From CAZJRB01 sp964547995 (GTDB lineage: Bacteria; Planctomycetota; Planctomycetia; Pirellulales; Thermoguttaceae), in contig CAZJRB010000037.1 of the NCBI GenBank assembly GCA_964547995.1, forward strand, positions 1 to 56,394: a DNA stretch of 56,394 bases, written 5' to 3'. This document shows, piece by piece, positions 1 through 8,447 of this stretch; positions within the stretch are counted from its first letter, which is position 1, and each line of letters begins with the position of its first letter. A program made the translations under genes and the position numbers. Below the pieces are notes generated by a model. That model searched no databases, was not told the origin of the DNA, and saw only the letters and a program-made list of their open reading frames with translations.

Positions 1-65
1 CTTTCTTGTCCAGGCCAACTATAACTGTTTGTCAACTTACGAAACGAACATCTAGGAGTTTTCTG

Positions 66-2231
66 ATGTTGTCGACTGCCATTGTTGCCGGTTGTCTCTT
101 GTTCGGCCAGTTGCCGGCCCTGTCGGGGCCCGCCGTTGAACCGAAGCCGAAATTATCGCCCGCCATTCTCCAGCCGCAGGCCGGGGAGAAGAAACCTGCA
201 AGACGTCGCTTGACGCCGCCGGAGATCGTTGCCGAGGCAATCGTGCTCCCGACGGGGCACAGGCTTACGGGTAGTTCCCGGACTCTATTGGCGGTCCTCT
301 CGTCTACGACCGACCGTCGGCGGCAGATTGACATAACCCATGCCTATTGGCGGCTGGTCGAGGCGGTGGCCGACTACTGCTTCTGCTCGGACTACGATCG
401 TCGGCTTCGGGACCTGTCGGCGGAGGCATCGGGCGAGCCGGAATTGCGGACGGCCCGAGCTTCGTCGGCGGCACAACTGCGGGATGCCGAAGCGGCGGTG
501 ATTGCGGCACAACACGACCTGGCGTCGTTGGCAATGCTCCTGCCCGAGGCCCCCCTTCCCTTACCGGTCGATCTGCCACACACCGGTCCGTACAAAACGG
601 ATTTCGACAGATTGCCTTCCCGTCTTACTGCTCCATCAACACTGCGGTTGATCGACCGGACGTTGCCGATCCGCCGGCAAGCGATTGACGGTCGTGCGAC
701 GGCGATCCTCGCGGCGGAGGATGCCTTCGAAGCAGCCCGGGAGGCCTACCGGCAAAACCGGACCGACTTGCGGACGGTCTTGGCCTGCATGAGGCAATGC
801 CTCCGGCAGCGTCGGGCGATGATCCGAACGGTTGTTCTTTACAACCAAGACATTGCCGATTATGCGATGGTGGTTGCCGGCCCGGAGGCCACGGGGCAAA
901 AACTGGTAGGGATGCTCATCAGGAAGACACGGGAGCCCGTCCGACCGCTGGTGCCGAAGATCATGCCGCCCCAGCCGGGCAAGAGGCAGGGGTCGGATGT
1001 GGAGCCGGTCGGGCACGACGAGCCGATACTTGTGCCGGCGACACCGCCTACGGGGAATGTCCCGACGCGGGCGGTTCGGCCGAAAGCGGACGCCTCTGGA
1101 GAGACAATCGCCCAACCGGACGGCGATTGGGCGCCTTCGTCGCCGTCACCGGAAGCGACCCCGGCGGCGCCCCTCCCTTCGAAACCGCCGGCGAAGGAAT
1201 TGCCCGAGGAAGAAAATCCCAAATGGGAGAAAGCCGGCGACGAGGGGTCTCCAAGGGAAATGGACGAGGGGTCTCCAAGGGAAATGACTGAGGAAGCACC
1301 GGCGGCCGCCGAGAGGGAGCCGCCGAAGCCGCGGCTTGTGCCGGTTGAGCCGGCGCCGATGGAGCCGATTCCCGTGGAGGTGAAGAAACCGATCAGTAGC
1401 GCAGAGCCTGCGAAACCGCAAACGGTTCTGGAGAAGTCGCAGGCGGCTTCCACGGCGCCGGCGATGTATCCGGCATTGATCGACGCCGCGCCGGGGGCGC
1501 GAACGAAGCAGTTGACGCTCGCCTTGCACTGGGATCGCTCGTTGCCCGAGGGAGCAGGTTCGCCGATTAGTTTGGAGGAATGTCTGAGGAGCACGTCGAG
1601 CCGGAATCGCGGAGCGGCGATCCGCGCATATTGGCAAGCACGTCAACGAGCGGCCGAGTATCAGGTTGTCCTTGCCCAGGCCGAGTTGGTCGACGATTTG
1701 ATCCACTCGGTACCTGCGGGTGACGAATTCCATCTGCGGCGATTGCGTTCGGCACAGGCGACGACCCGGGCGGCCAGGGACGAAGCCCGCGCAGCCCTGG
1801 TCGAGGCCCAGTATGAGTTGGCCGACAGGCTCGGGCGTTCGTCGGACCAGTTGTGGCCGATTCCGAGTACGGCCCCGCACTCGGGCCGATATCTCTTGAA
1901 GCTTGAGGCCCAGCCCCGCAGGTTGGCCGAGTCATGGTCCCTGAGGCGGATGGCAGCCATGATCCCGGCGAGGGTGGAGAGCGTGCGGCAACATGCAACC
2001 GCCGTAGTGGAGGCCGACACGGCACGGGCGGAAGCCGCGGCGAAGTTCGCCGAGGATCCCCGCTCGGTCGAGCAAGTACTGGCGAGCATCAGCCGACAAA
2101 CGGAGTCGACGTTCGGTTTCCTGCGGTCGCTGACCGACTACAATCTGGCCATCGCCGATTACGCCCTGACGGTCCTCCCGCCGGAGACACCGAGTGAAAA
2201 GCTGGTAGGGGCATTGGTGGTGGGGAAGTAG
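66..2231 (+). CDS. Duplicated TolC-like outer-membrane efflux domain protein
   Basis: This is a secreted protein of about 721 residues. I chose ATG 66 over the upstream TTG at 6 because AGGAG (54-58) sits 7 bases before it and the protein then opens with a hydrophobic signal peptide (MLSTAIVAGCLLFGQLPA). It has two homologous alpha-helical halves, joined by a long proline- and glutamate-rich linker. Each half starts with a YW-containing helix (AYWRLVEA, AYWQARQR) and ends with a YN-x-x-IADYA motif followed by an EKLVG-like stretch. This matches the doubled helical hairpins of TolC/OEP-type efflux proteins, many of which occur in planctomycetes. A channel role is inferred; an envelope-spanning structural role is the alternative. 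No exporter gene is adjacent. The gene may extend upstream regulation beyond the window edge. Confidence 0.6.
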   Translation: MLSTAIVAGCLLFGQLPALSGPAVEPKPKLSPAILQPQAGEKKPARRRLTPPEIVAEAIVLPTGHRLTGSSRTLLAVLSSTTDRRRQIDITHAYWRLVEAVADYCFCSDYDRRLRDLSAEASGEPELRTARASSAAQLRDAEAAVIAAQHDLASLAMLLPEAPLPLPVDLPHTGPYKTDFDRLPSRLTAPSTLRLIDRTLPIRRQAIDGRATAILAAEDAFEAAREAYRQNRTDLRTVLACMRQCLRQRRAMIRTVVLYNQDIADYAMVVAGPEATGQKLVGMLIRKTREPVRPLVPKIMPPQPGKRQGSDVEPVGHDEPILVPATPPTGNVPTRAVRPKADASGETIAQPDGDWAPSSPSPEATPAAPLPSKPPAKELPEEENPKWEKAGDEGSPREMDEGSPREMTEEAPAAAEREPPKPRLVPVEPAPMEPIPVEVKKPISSAEPAKPQTVLEKSQAASTAPAMYPALIDAAPGARTKQLTLALHWDRSLPEGAGSPISLEECLRSTSSRNRGAAIRAYWQARQRAAEYQVVLAQAELVDDLIHSVPAGDEFHLRRLRSAQATTRAARDEARAALVEAQYELADRLGRSSDQLWPIPSTAPHSGRYLLKLEAQPRRLAESWSLRRMAAMIPARVESVRQHATAVVEADTARAEAAAKFAEDPRSVEQVLASISRQTESTFGFLRSLTDYNLAIADYALTVLPPETPSEKLVGALVVGK
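1239..1286 (+). repeat. Perfect 24-bp tandem duplication in the linker
   Basis: Two identical in-frame 24-base units lie back to back (1239-1262 and 1263-1286) and encode the octapeptide DEGSPREM twice. They sit in the disordered linker of the TolC-like protein. The perfect identity suggests a recent slippage event. Confidence 0.85.
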
Positions 2232-2305
2232 TGGTGAGTGGTGGGTAGTGTGTGGTGAGTGGTGTGTGGTGATTGGTGAGTAGTGAGCGGTGGATAGTGG
2301 ATAGC
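2232..2305 (+). repeat. Degenerate GTGAGTGGTG short tandem repeat
   Basis: The gap after the TolC-like gene is a run of imperfect 7-9 base units built from GTGGTGAGTG, GTAGTG and GTGGATA. Related runs occur at about 3849-3889, 49454-49475 and 49662-49676. It directly precedes a terminator hairpin. Confidence 0.6.
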
Positions 2306-2310
2306 AAAAG

Positions 2311-2331
2311 CCCCCGCACTGCGTGCGGGGG
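2311..2331 (+). terminator. Terminator hairpin with GCACTGCGTGC core
   Basis: A 9-bp perfect GC stem (2311-2319 with 2323-2331) closes a TGC loop, is preceded by AAAAG and followed by a T-rich tract. It ends the TolC-like transcript and overlaps the GTG 2334 upstream of dusB, which argues for a later dusB start. The same core recurs at 20967-20987 on the other strand. Confidence 0.7.
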
Positions 2332-2348
2332 TTGTGTTTTGTGGTGGG

Positions 2349-3371
2349 ATGGCCATGACGTCGTTTGCAGTCCAACCGCTGAAGCTCGGCCCGCTGGTGG
2401 TCGATCCGCCGGTGTTACAGGCCCCAATGGCGGGTTTCACGGACTACGCGTATCGGCAGATAATGCGGCGCTTCGGCGGTGTCGGGTTGCCGGTGACCGA
2501 GATGATAAGCGCCCGGGGTTTCCTGGAAATGGACGCCCGGGATGAGGATCTGCCCGAGCGGCTTTGGGGCGTCAAGAACGAGCCGCGGCCGTTGGCCGTC
2601 CAGGTTTGGGACAACGATCCGGCGAAGCTGGCGGCCGTCGGACGGCGATTGGTCGAGGAGTTTCAGGTCAGCGCCGTCGATATAAACTTCGGTTGCCCTG
2701 CCCGGGATGTTGTGGAGAAGTCGCAAAGCGGTTCGCACCTGCTCCAGTATCCCGATCGGGTCGGGGAGATTGTGGCCCTGGTCGTCGCGGCGTGTGCGCC
2801 GGTTCCTGTGACGGCCAAAATCCGGCTCGGCCTGACCCGCGATACGGTCAACGCCATCGACGTTGCCAAGGCGGTCGAATCGGCCGGCGGCGCGGCGGTG
2901 ACCGTTCATGGCCGCACGGCCGAAGACCGATTCCGCGGCACCGCCGATTGGGGCCGGATCGCCGAGATAAAGCCGCACCTAAAACGCATCCCGCTGATCG
3001 GCAACGGCGACTTGAAGACCCCGGAATCGGTGGTCAACGCGTTTCGCCGCTACGGTGTCGACGGCGTGATGATCGGCCGCGCGGTACTGGGGCGTCCGTG
3101 GCTCTTCCGCCAGATTCAAGCCGCATTGGCCGGCGAGCCGATCCCCCCCGAGCCGACACCGGTCGAGCAGCGGGATGTTCTGCTGGACCACTATCGGATG
3201 ATCGTCGAACGTTTCGGCGAGGAAAAGGGAACCATCCTGATGCGTCGCTACGCTTGCTGCTACGCACAAGGCCGCCGCGGGGCCAAAACATTTCGCGGAC
3301 ACGTCTCGAAAGTGGCAACACGCGACGAGTTCATCGAAGTGGTTGAGCAGCACTTTCCGCATGGTGGTTGA
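2349..3371 (+). CDS. dusB: tRNA-dihydrouridine synthase, DusB-like
   Basis: This is a FMN-dependent TIM-barrel enzyme that reduces uridine to dihydrouridine in tRNA. The protein shows the Dus opening APMAGFTDYAYR, the TEM segment, the INFGCPA motif with the catalytic cysteine, KIRLG, the HGRTAEDRFRG motif and a GNGDL phosphate-binding turn, in the usual order. Length (about 340 residues) is normal for DusB. GTG 2334 would start inside the terminator stem, so ATG 2349 or ATG 2355 is the likely start. The gene stands alone on the plus strand and converges on the stress-protein gene. Confidence 0.92.
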   Translation: MAMTSFAVQPLKLGPLVVDPPVLQAPMAGFTDYAYRQIMRRFGGVGLPVTEMISARGFLEMDARDEDLPERLWGVKNEPRPLAVQVWDNDPAKLAAVGRRLVEEFQVSAVDINFGCPARDVVEKSQSGSHLLQYPDRVGEIVALVVAACAPVPVTAKIRLGLTRDTVNAIDVAKAVESAGGAAVTVHGRTAEDRFRGTADWGRIAEIKPHLKRIPLIGNGDLKTPESVVNAFRRYGVDGVMIGRAVLGRPWLFRQIQAALAGEPIPPEPTPVEQRDVLLDHYRMIVERFGEEKGTILMRRYACCYAQGRRGAKTFRGHVSKVATRDEFIEVVEQHFPHGG

Positions 3372-3386
3372 TCCACTCATGGTGAA

Positions 3387-3815
3387 CTACTTTTTCAACA
3401 CTAGCACCGGGCACTTTGCCCATCGCACGATGCGTTCGGCGACCGAGCCGATCAGAAGATGGCTCAGTCCGCTTCGGCCGTGGCTGGACGCGACGATCAG
3501 CTCGGCGCCGACTTCTTCGGCGTAATGGGCGATCTCGTGGCCGGGGTTGCCGAAACGGATCGCCACCTGCACGCCCTCATGTCCGCGGGCGGCGAGTTCC
3601 TTCTGCATGGCATCGGCGGCGTGCCGGCTGCGGCTCTCGTTGTCGACCTGGTTCCAGATGACGCCCGGGTCTTGCGGTTCCAGGACCGGCAGGACGTGGA
3701 CGACGTGCAGACCGGACGGCTCGTCGACCATTTCGCCGGCGACGTCCATCGCCGTAAACGAGTCTTCCGAGAAATCGATCGGCACGACAACGGTTTTGCG
3801 GGGTAACCAGTTCAT
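3387..3815 (-). CDS. Universal stress protein (UspA family)
   Basis: This is a single-domain Usp protein of 142 residues. It opens with VVVPIDFSEDS, where the Asp usually contacts the adenine, and closes with SSHG-x9-GS followed by a CPVLVLKK strand. That is close to the ATP-binding pattern G-x2-G-x9-G(S/T), with the first Gly replaced by Ser. ATP binding and a dimeric stress role follow from the family. AGGAG lies 7 bases before the ATG. It sits downstream of the symporter gene on the same strand, separated by about 70 bases of short repeats, so co-transcription is possible. Confidence 0.9.
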   Translation of the reverse strand: MNWLPRKTVVVPIDFSEDSFTAMDVAGEMVDEPSGLHVVHVLPVLEPQDPGVIWNQVDNESRSRHAADAMQKELAARGHEGVQVAIRFGNPGHEIAHYAEEVGAELIVASSHGRSGLSHLLIGSVAERIVRWAKCPVLVLKK

Positions 3816-3848
3816 GGGAAACTCCTGCGAGTTATGTCGAGACTGGAA

Positions 3849-3889
3849 TCACTATCCACTATCCACTACTCACCATCCACTACTCACTT
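3849..3889 (-). repeat. CTATCCACTACTC short repeat cluster
   Basis: CACTATCCACTATCCACTAC-type units are the reverse complement of the GTGGATAGTG units at 2290-2305 and 49460. The cluster runs into the last codons of the symporter gene, whose stop (3884-3886) lies inside it. Confidence 0.55.
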
Positions 3890-5626
3890 TCTATACGGCT
3901 GCATCTCACCCGACTTGTACCTCCCCCAATAGTCGTCGAGCTTCTCCTTGATCTTTCCGCTGAGCATCATCACCCCCAGGATGTTGGGAAAGGCCATCGC
4001 GAGGATCATCAGGTCGGAGAAATCCAGAATTTTGGTGGCAGTGACGACCGACCCCAGTACGATGAAGACCAGGAAGAGCAGCTTGTAGGCGATCGCCGTG
4101 CGACGGCCGAATAAATGGGACCAGCATCGTTCCCCATAGTACGACCAGGATATCATGGTCGAGTAGGCGAATAGGACAACCGCGACGTAGAGGATGTACG
4201 GGAACCACGGATTGACGGTTCGGAAGGCTTCGACGGTCAGGGCGGCTCCTCGATTCTCGGTAACCAACCCGGGGTGCGATCCGGCAACGCCTGTTATGAT
4301 AATCGCCAGCCCGGTCATGGTGCAGATGATCACGGTATCGATGAACGGCCCGAGCGAAGCGACAATCCCCTCGCGGATGGGTTCCTCGGTTTTTGCGGCG
4401 GCATGGGCGATCGCCGCGGAGCCGATGCCCGCCTCGTTCGAGAAGGAGGCCCTTCGGATGCCGACGACCATTACCCCCAGGATACCCCCCTTAATTCCTA
4501 CGGGTGTGAAAGCCCCGGCGAAAATGGCCCGGAAGGCGTCGCCGATTTGCGCATAATTGACGATGAGGATGTAGATGGTAGTGGCGACGTAAACGATGCA
4601 CATCAGCGGCACGATTTTCTCGGCCGTGGCGGCAATCCGGCGAATCCCACCGATAATCACAATTCCCACCATGACGGCCATGACTACGCCGTAGATCCAC
4701 GGATACTTGTCGAGCCACGGGGCCCCTTCGCGGACGGCTCCGAGCGATTGGACGATCTGGAACGTGCAACCGCCGCCGAAGGACCCCCCGATGCACAGCA
4801 GGGCGAACAGCACGGCGAGAACGCTTCCCAGTGGGCCGAGTTTCGTGCTGAGATCCTTTAAGCCCTCGCGCAGGTAGTGCATGGGTCCGCCGGAGATGGT
4901 GCCGTCGGGAGCGACGTCGCGATACATCTGGCTAAGGCTGCACTCGGCGAACTTGCTGCTCATTCCCAGCAGTCCGGCGACGATCATCCAGAAGATGGCG
5001 CCCGGCCCGCCGGTGCCCACGGCGATGGCCACACCGGCGATATTGCCCAGGCCGATCGTGGCCGACAGCGCGGACGCAAGGGCTTGAAAGTGCGAGACCT
5101 CGCCCGTTTCTTCCGGGTTGTCGTAATCTCCCCTGATCAAACGGATCGCGTGACGGAACGCCCGAAAATTGATGAAGCCCATGCGGAGCGTGAAGAATAT
5201 TGCCCCAATCAAGAGCCAGAACACGATCATCGGAACCTTGGTGCCCTTGGTTGTTACAATTTTGCCTTCGCCGCACTCCGGACACATCTCGACCCTTGAG
5301 GGAGAATCCCCCCAGGTCTCGATGGTATTGAACTTCGTCCCGCACTTGGGACACTTGACCTCCGGCACCACTTCGGGAAAAAGCCATCTGCTCGTCCAGA
5401 AATCGAAGAACAGAACCTTCATGAAAGGGCTCACCAAGTAGTCGCCGAAGAACTTATCGACGTTCTTCTCCCACTCGGGTTGCTCTTTCTTTTGGGCGGG
5501 TTCGGCCGCTTCGGCGGGCCCGGCCTTCGCGTCCTCTTGCGCAGTTGCCCGCCATGTGACAGCGACCAGAAAGCCGACAAGGAGAAGAGAAAGGATGACG
5601 GCAATGGGGCGAGGTCTGCTTCTCAT
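3884..5626 (-). CDS. Alanine/glycine:cation symporter (AGCS) with N-terminal zinc ribbon
   Basis: This is an inner-membrane sodium- or proton-coupled amino-acid symporter. The AGCS signature LSATIGLGNIAGVA lies near residues 187-200, followed by the expected TM helices. I start it at ATG 5626 (580 residues); the longer frame to 5845 reads through the divergent promoter gap. Ahead of the core are a signal-like helix (10-24), an Ala/Glu-rich linker, and a four-cysteine CPKC-x19-CPEC zinc ribbon at 92-118. That ribbon is not part of the standard family fold and probably lies outside the cytoplasm if the first helix spans the membrane. Usp follows downstream; nuoB is divergent. Substrate cannot be read from sequence. 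Confidence 0.88.
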   Translation of the reverse strand: MRSRPRPIAVILSLLLVGFLVAVTWRATAQEDAKAGPAEAAEPAQKKEQPEWEKNVDKFFGDYLVSPFMKVLFFDFWTSRWLFPEVVPEVKCPKCGTKFNTIETWGDSPSRVEMCPECGEGKIVTTKGTKVPMIVFWLLIGAIFFTLRMGFINFRAFRHAIRLIRGDYDNPEETGEVSHFQALASALSATIGLGNIAGVAIAVGTGGPGAIFWMIVAGLLGMSSKFAECSLSQMYRDVAPDGTISGGPMHYLREGLKDLSTKLGPLGSVLAVLFALLCIGGSFGGGCTFQIVQSLGAVREGAPWLDKYPWIYGVVMAVMVGIVIIGGIRRIAATAEKIVPLMCIVYVATTIYILIVNYAQIGDAFRAIFAGAFTPVGIKGGILGVMVVGIRRASFSNEAGIGSAAIAHAAAKTEEPIREGIVASLGPFIDTVIICTMTGLAIIITGVAGSHPGLVTENRGAALTVEAFRTVNPWFPYILYVAVVLFAYSTMISWSYYGERCWSHLFGRRTAIAYKLLFLVFIVLGSVVTATKILDFSDLMILAMAFPNILGVMMLSGKIKEKLDDYWGRYKSGEMQPYRK

Positions 5627-5847
5627 CGACTTGTCTTTCCCACCTTGTCGAGGGGTTGGGTTAGAAAAGGCCACCGGCAATAGCAGCCCACTACTAAGAA
5701 TCTCGATCCGCCCCCGCAGAATATGTAGGGCGTACCCGGTTTTGTCAACGGCACTTGTGGCTCGATGGTTCCCCAATCCAAGGACAACCGTTACAATACC
5801 GGGATAATCTGATCCGTAATGCTCCCTCTGTAACCCGTACTGCAATC

Positions 5848-6483
5848 ATGACACGACCGTGGATAGAAGCTCGCTTTGAGGACGGTGTGGTGTTGAGCAC
5901 CCTCGAGCAGTCGATCAATTGGGCACGGCAAGGAAGTCTCTGGCCGATGACGTTCGGGCTGGCGTGCTGTGCGATCGAGATGATGTCAACTGGGGCGGCG
6001 CGTTACGACCTGGACCGGTTCGGGGCTGGGGCGTTTCGGCCCAGCCCCAGGCAGAGCGACCTGATGATCGTCGCCGGAACCGTCAGCCATAAGATGGCCA
6101 GCCGGCTGCGCCGGCTCTACGATCTGATGCCCGAGCCGAAGTATGTGATCGCCATGGGGGCGTGTGCGATCGGCGGCGGGCCGTATTCCCAACACGGCTA
6201 CCACGTGGTTAAGGGCGTCGACCTGATCGTTCCGGTCGATGTGTACGTTCCCGGCTGCCCTCCGCGGCCCGAGGCCCTGCTGGAAGGCATCATGCGCCTG
6301 CAAGACAAGATCAAGGGCCAGAAGCTCGCCAAACGACCGGCGGCGGAAGGAACCAGTTGGCTGAGCACGTTTCTACGCCGCGGAACCAAAGTCGACGATG
6401 ATCTGCCCGTTCCCCATCATTCCGGCTTCGTCCGCGTCGAAGAACTCAAGTCCAGCATCGACCGCGACAAGAGCAAGGAGTAG
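5848..6483 (+). CDS. nuoB: NADH-quinone oxidoreductase subunit B
   Basis: This is the N2-cluster subunit of complex I, about 211 residues. The 4Fe-4S ligands are visible: the CC pair in GLACCAIEM, the cysteine in GACAIGGG and the cysteine in VPGCPPRPEALLEG. ATG 5848 gives the normal N-terminus (SLWPMTFGLACC near residue 30); an earlier in-frame start at 5755 would add sequence from the promoter gap. No other nuo gene lies within the window, so this copy is separated from any complex I operon. The C-terminus after about residue 165 is a charged extension. A strong hairpin (6517-6548) follows the gene. Confidence 0.93.
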   Translation: MTRPWIEARFEDGVVLSTLEQSINWARQGSLWPMTFGLACCAIEMMSTGAARYDLDRFGAGAFRPSPRQSDLMIVAGTVSHKMASRLRRLYDLMPEPKYVIAMGACAIGGGPYSQHGYHVVKGVDLIVPVDVYVPGCPPRPEALLEGIMRLQDKIKGQKLAKRPAAEGTSWLSTFLRRGTKVDDDLPVPHHSGFVRVEELKSSIDRDKSKE

Positions 6484-6516
6484 GGAAGCGGCGGAGAGAA
6501 GTCGGCTCGCGCACAC

Positions 6517-6548
6517 GAACGGCCGGGCAACGCATTGCCCGGCCGTTC
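6517..6548. terminator. Bidirectional terminator hairpin
   Basis: A perfect 14-bp inverted repeat (6517-6530 with 6535-6548) with a CGCA loop sits between the convergent nuoB and DUF1598-like genes. Its position and symmetry suit termination in both directions. Confidence 0.75.
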
Positions 6549-6582
6549 TCGTTTATGATGTCATAGGCGGCGTATCTTGCCC

Positions 6583-7935
6583 TCAATTCCACCGCCAGTT
6601 GCCGTTGGTCCCGGGGACGGCCTTCGCCCGGATCGAGGCCGGGGCGTCGCTCTCCTTCGCCCTATCGGCGATTACCCAGGAATTGATCAATACCCCGCCT
6701 GTGGCGAAGACCCAGGTGCGTCCCTTCTTCAACACGTTGACCTGGCTGTCAATCTGTTTGGGGGCGTTGAACGTTTCGGTCTTCACGTCGGCCGGATTCA
6801 ATAAGGTCGGCATGCTGTAGCCGGCCTTGTGGGGCAACTGCTCCTTGACGATCAACGCGCTGACAATGGCCAATTCCATGCAGTTGCGCATCTGGCCGAA
6901 GATCGGCTCGGCCACGGCCAGTTCGCTGAATTTGGCCGTCATGTTGTCGGCCCATTTCTGGGCGAGGGGGCTGGCCTTTCCGCCGCGTTGCACCTTGCCG
7001 CCGGCTGAAAGGCGGTCCTCTTCGGTCATTACCTTAACGCCGGCGTCGCGAAGTTCCCAGGCCAGGCCGTCTGCGCTGTGGAGGATCGGTTTGTAATTGG
7101 GTTCGAGCCACCATCGCGGCAACATGCCCTGGTTGCCGCCCTTCATCATGGCCGGGTAACTGGGCAACCCGTCGATTGGCGATTTCTCCAAGCCCATCCC
7201 GAGCCGTTTCATGCGATAGTCGGCGGCGACCAAGACCCGGGCGAAATGGCTCGTCGTCGGCACGCCCGCAAGCGTGATCTTCTGCTTCCCCAGTGCGTTG
7301 ACGATTTGGGCCGCCCTCTGTTGGGGATTGCCGACAGTCCGCATCCGGCTCGTGGCTGCACGCAGCCGAGTGAGCCCTTCAGGCGTCGGATCGATCGAGC
7401 AACTGATCCCGCCGTCAGCGGCCTGGCGCGCCGTCCGCAGAGCAACCAGGAGATCGTCCAATAGCAGGACGGGCCGCCCGGTCGTAATGCCGACTATATA
7501 CCCTTTGTTGTCTACTTTCCACCCTTCGGCGGGGCCGACCAGCACAATGTCCTTCTGCTCGGGATAGACGAAGATGTAGCGTATCTGCTGCAAGCCACCA
7601 AGATACTTGATTTCGTCGGGGAGTTTGTCGCCGTGCTTCTCGATGGCGACTTCCAGGCGCCGCAGCGAGATTCTCTCCAACGGAATGGGATTCTTCAGAT
7701 CGGCGGGAATTGCCTGGAGCGATTGTTTGAGATACTTGGCGAGATTGCCCTGGTCGTCCGGCTGGGCACTTCCGATTAGGCCGTTGGCATCGCAGGAAAT
7801 ACCACCAACGGCACGTTGGTTGTTGTAAAGCTGAGCCTTCACATCAGAGTTCAACGCCAAAACAAGTGTCAAGATAGCTATTGAGATGCCCATCCAGCGG
7901 ACTATGCCGGAAACGTTACGATAGTGGGTCAGCAT
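6583..7935 (-). CDS. Secreted DUF1598-like planctomycete protein
   Basis: This is a protein of about 450 residues that I match by recall to the planctomycete DUF1598 family; its function is unknown. ATG 7935 is preceded by GGAG at good spacing and gives a hydrophobic signal segment ending near KAQ. The mature part has the AVGGISCDANG opening, a central block with YLGGLQQIRYIFVYPEQKDIVLVGPAEGW, and GRPVLLLDDLLVALRTA, then a C-terminal half ending with a proposed WVFATGGVLINSWV. No catalytic motif is recognisable. It is transcribed alone and diverges from the FHA regulator across a 512-base gap. Confidence 0.65.
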   Translation of the reverse strand: MLTHYRNVSGIVRWMGISIAILTLVLALNSDVKAQLYNNQRAVGGISCDANGLIGSAQPDDQGNLAKYLKQSLQAIPADLKNPIPLERISLRRLEVAIEKHGDKLPDEIKYLGGLQQIRYIFVYPEQKDIVLVGPAEGWKVDNKGYIVGITTGRPVLLLDDLLVALRTARQAADGGISCSIDPTPEGLTRLRAATSRMRTVGNPQQRAAQIVNALGKQKITLAGVPTTSHFARVLVAADYRMKRLGMGLEKSPIDGLPSYPAMMKGGNQGMLPRWWLEPNYKPILHSADGLAWELRDAGVKVMTEEDRLSAGGKVQRGGKASPLAQKWADNMTAKFSELAVAEPIFGQMRNCMELAIVSALIVKEQLPHKAGYSMPTLLNPADVKTETFNAPKQIDSQVNVLKKGRTWVFATGGVLINSWVIADRAKESDAPASIRAKAVPGTNGNWRWN

Positions 7936-8447
7936 GAGAGTTCTCCTGCCAGGGGGTGTAAGGCGAAACTTGGGAATTGCTTCGGCCTCTCGCCACAAAT
8001 CCTCTTCTTCTGCTCTGTTGGGCGAATGACCGCCAATAACGAATGTTTGTGTCGGTAAAAAAGGGTGCTTTGATGGATCTGAGATCCATACTACCACGTA
8101 CCTTATAGACTAATCTCATTGACGGAAAAAAGCAAGCAAATCCGAGATTGCCGGTGCTGTGTGGTGGGGGTTTGGTCCACCCCGCCCGCGAGCATAGCGC
8201 TCATGGGGGGTGTTGAAAGGAGGTCCGTTTTCTTTTCTCAAGGCGTATTCTCGGCAAGGAGTCACTCGAATGTGGGGGCTCCTTGCACAATGGCCCCCAG
8301 TGCGGGTAAGGTAGAAGATAGGGTGTTCGCAATGATGGACTACACTTGCGTGTGTGTTCGATTTTGCGCAATCGCTTGACGGCTGGTATTTTAGGGCGGT
8401 TGCCCCAGAAAAGCTTTTCGTTATCCGGGATCGACAGGGGATCGGTC
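7936..8447. other. Divergent regulatory gap, no gene seen
   Basis: This gap separates the DUF1598-like gene from the FHA-GAF regulator. Frames inside it are short and lack ribosome sites. A TATAAG box on the minus strand near 8100 could serve the DUF1598-like gene, but its -35 is poor. AGGGG at 8436-8440 is the ribosome site for GTG 8448. Confidence 0.4.

Noticed and set aside
8119..8379. 86-residue plus-strand frame in the regulatory gap
   Set aside because: It has no convincing ribosome site, no domain, and lies in a divergent promoter region.
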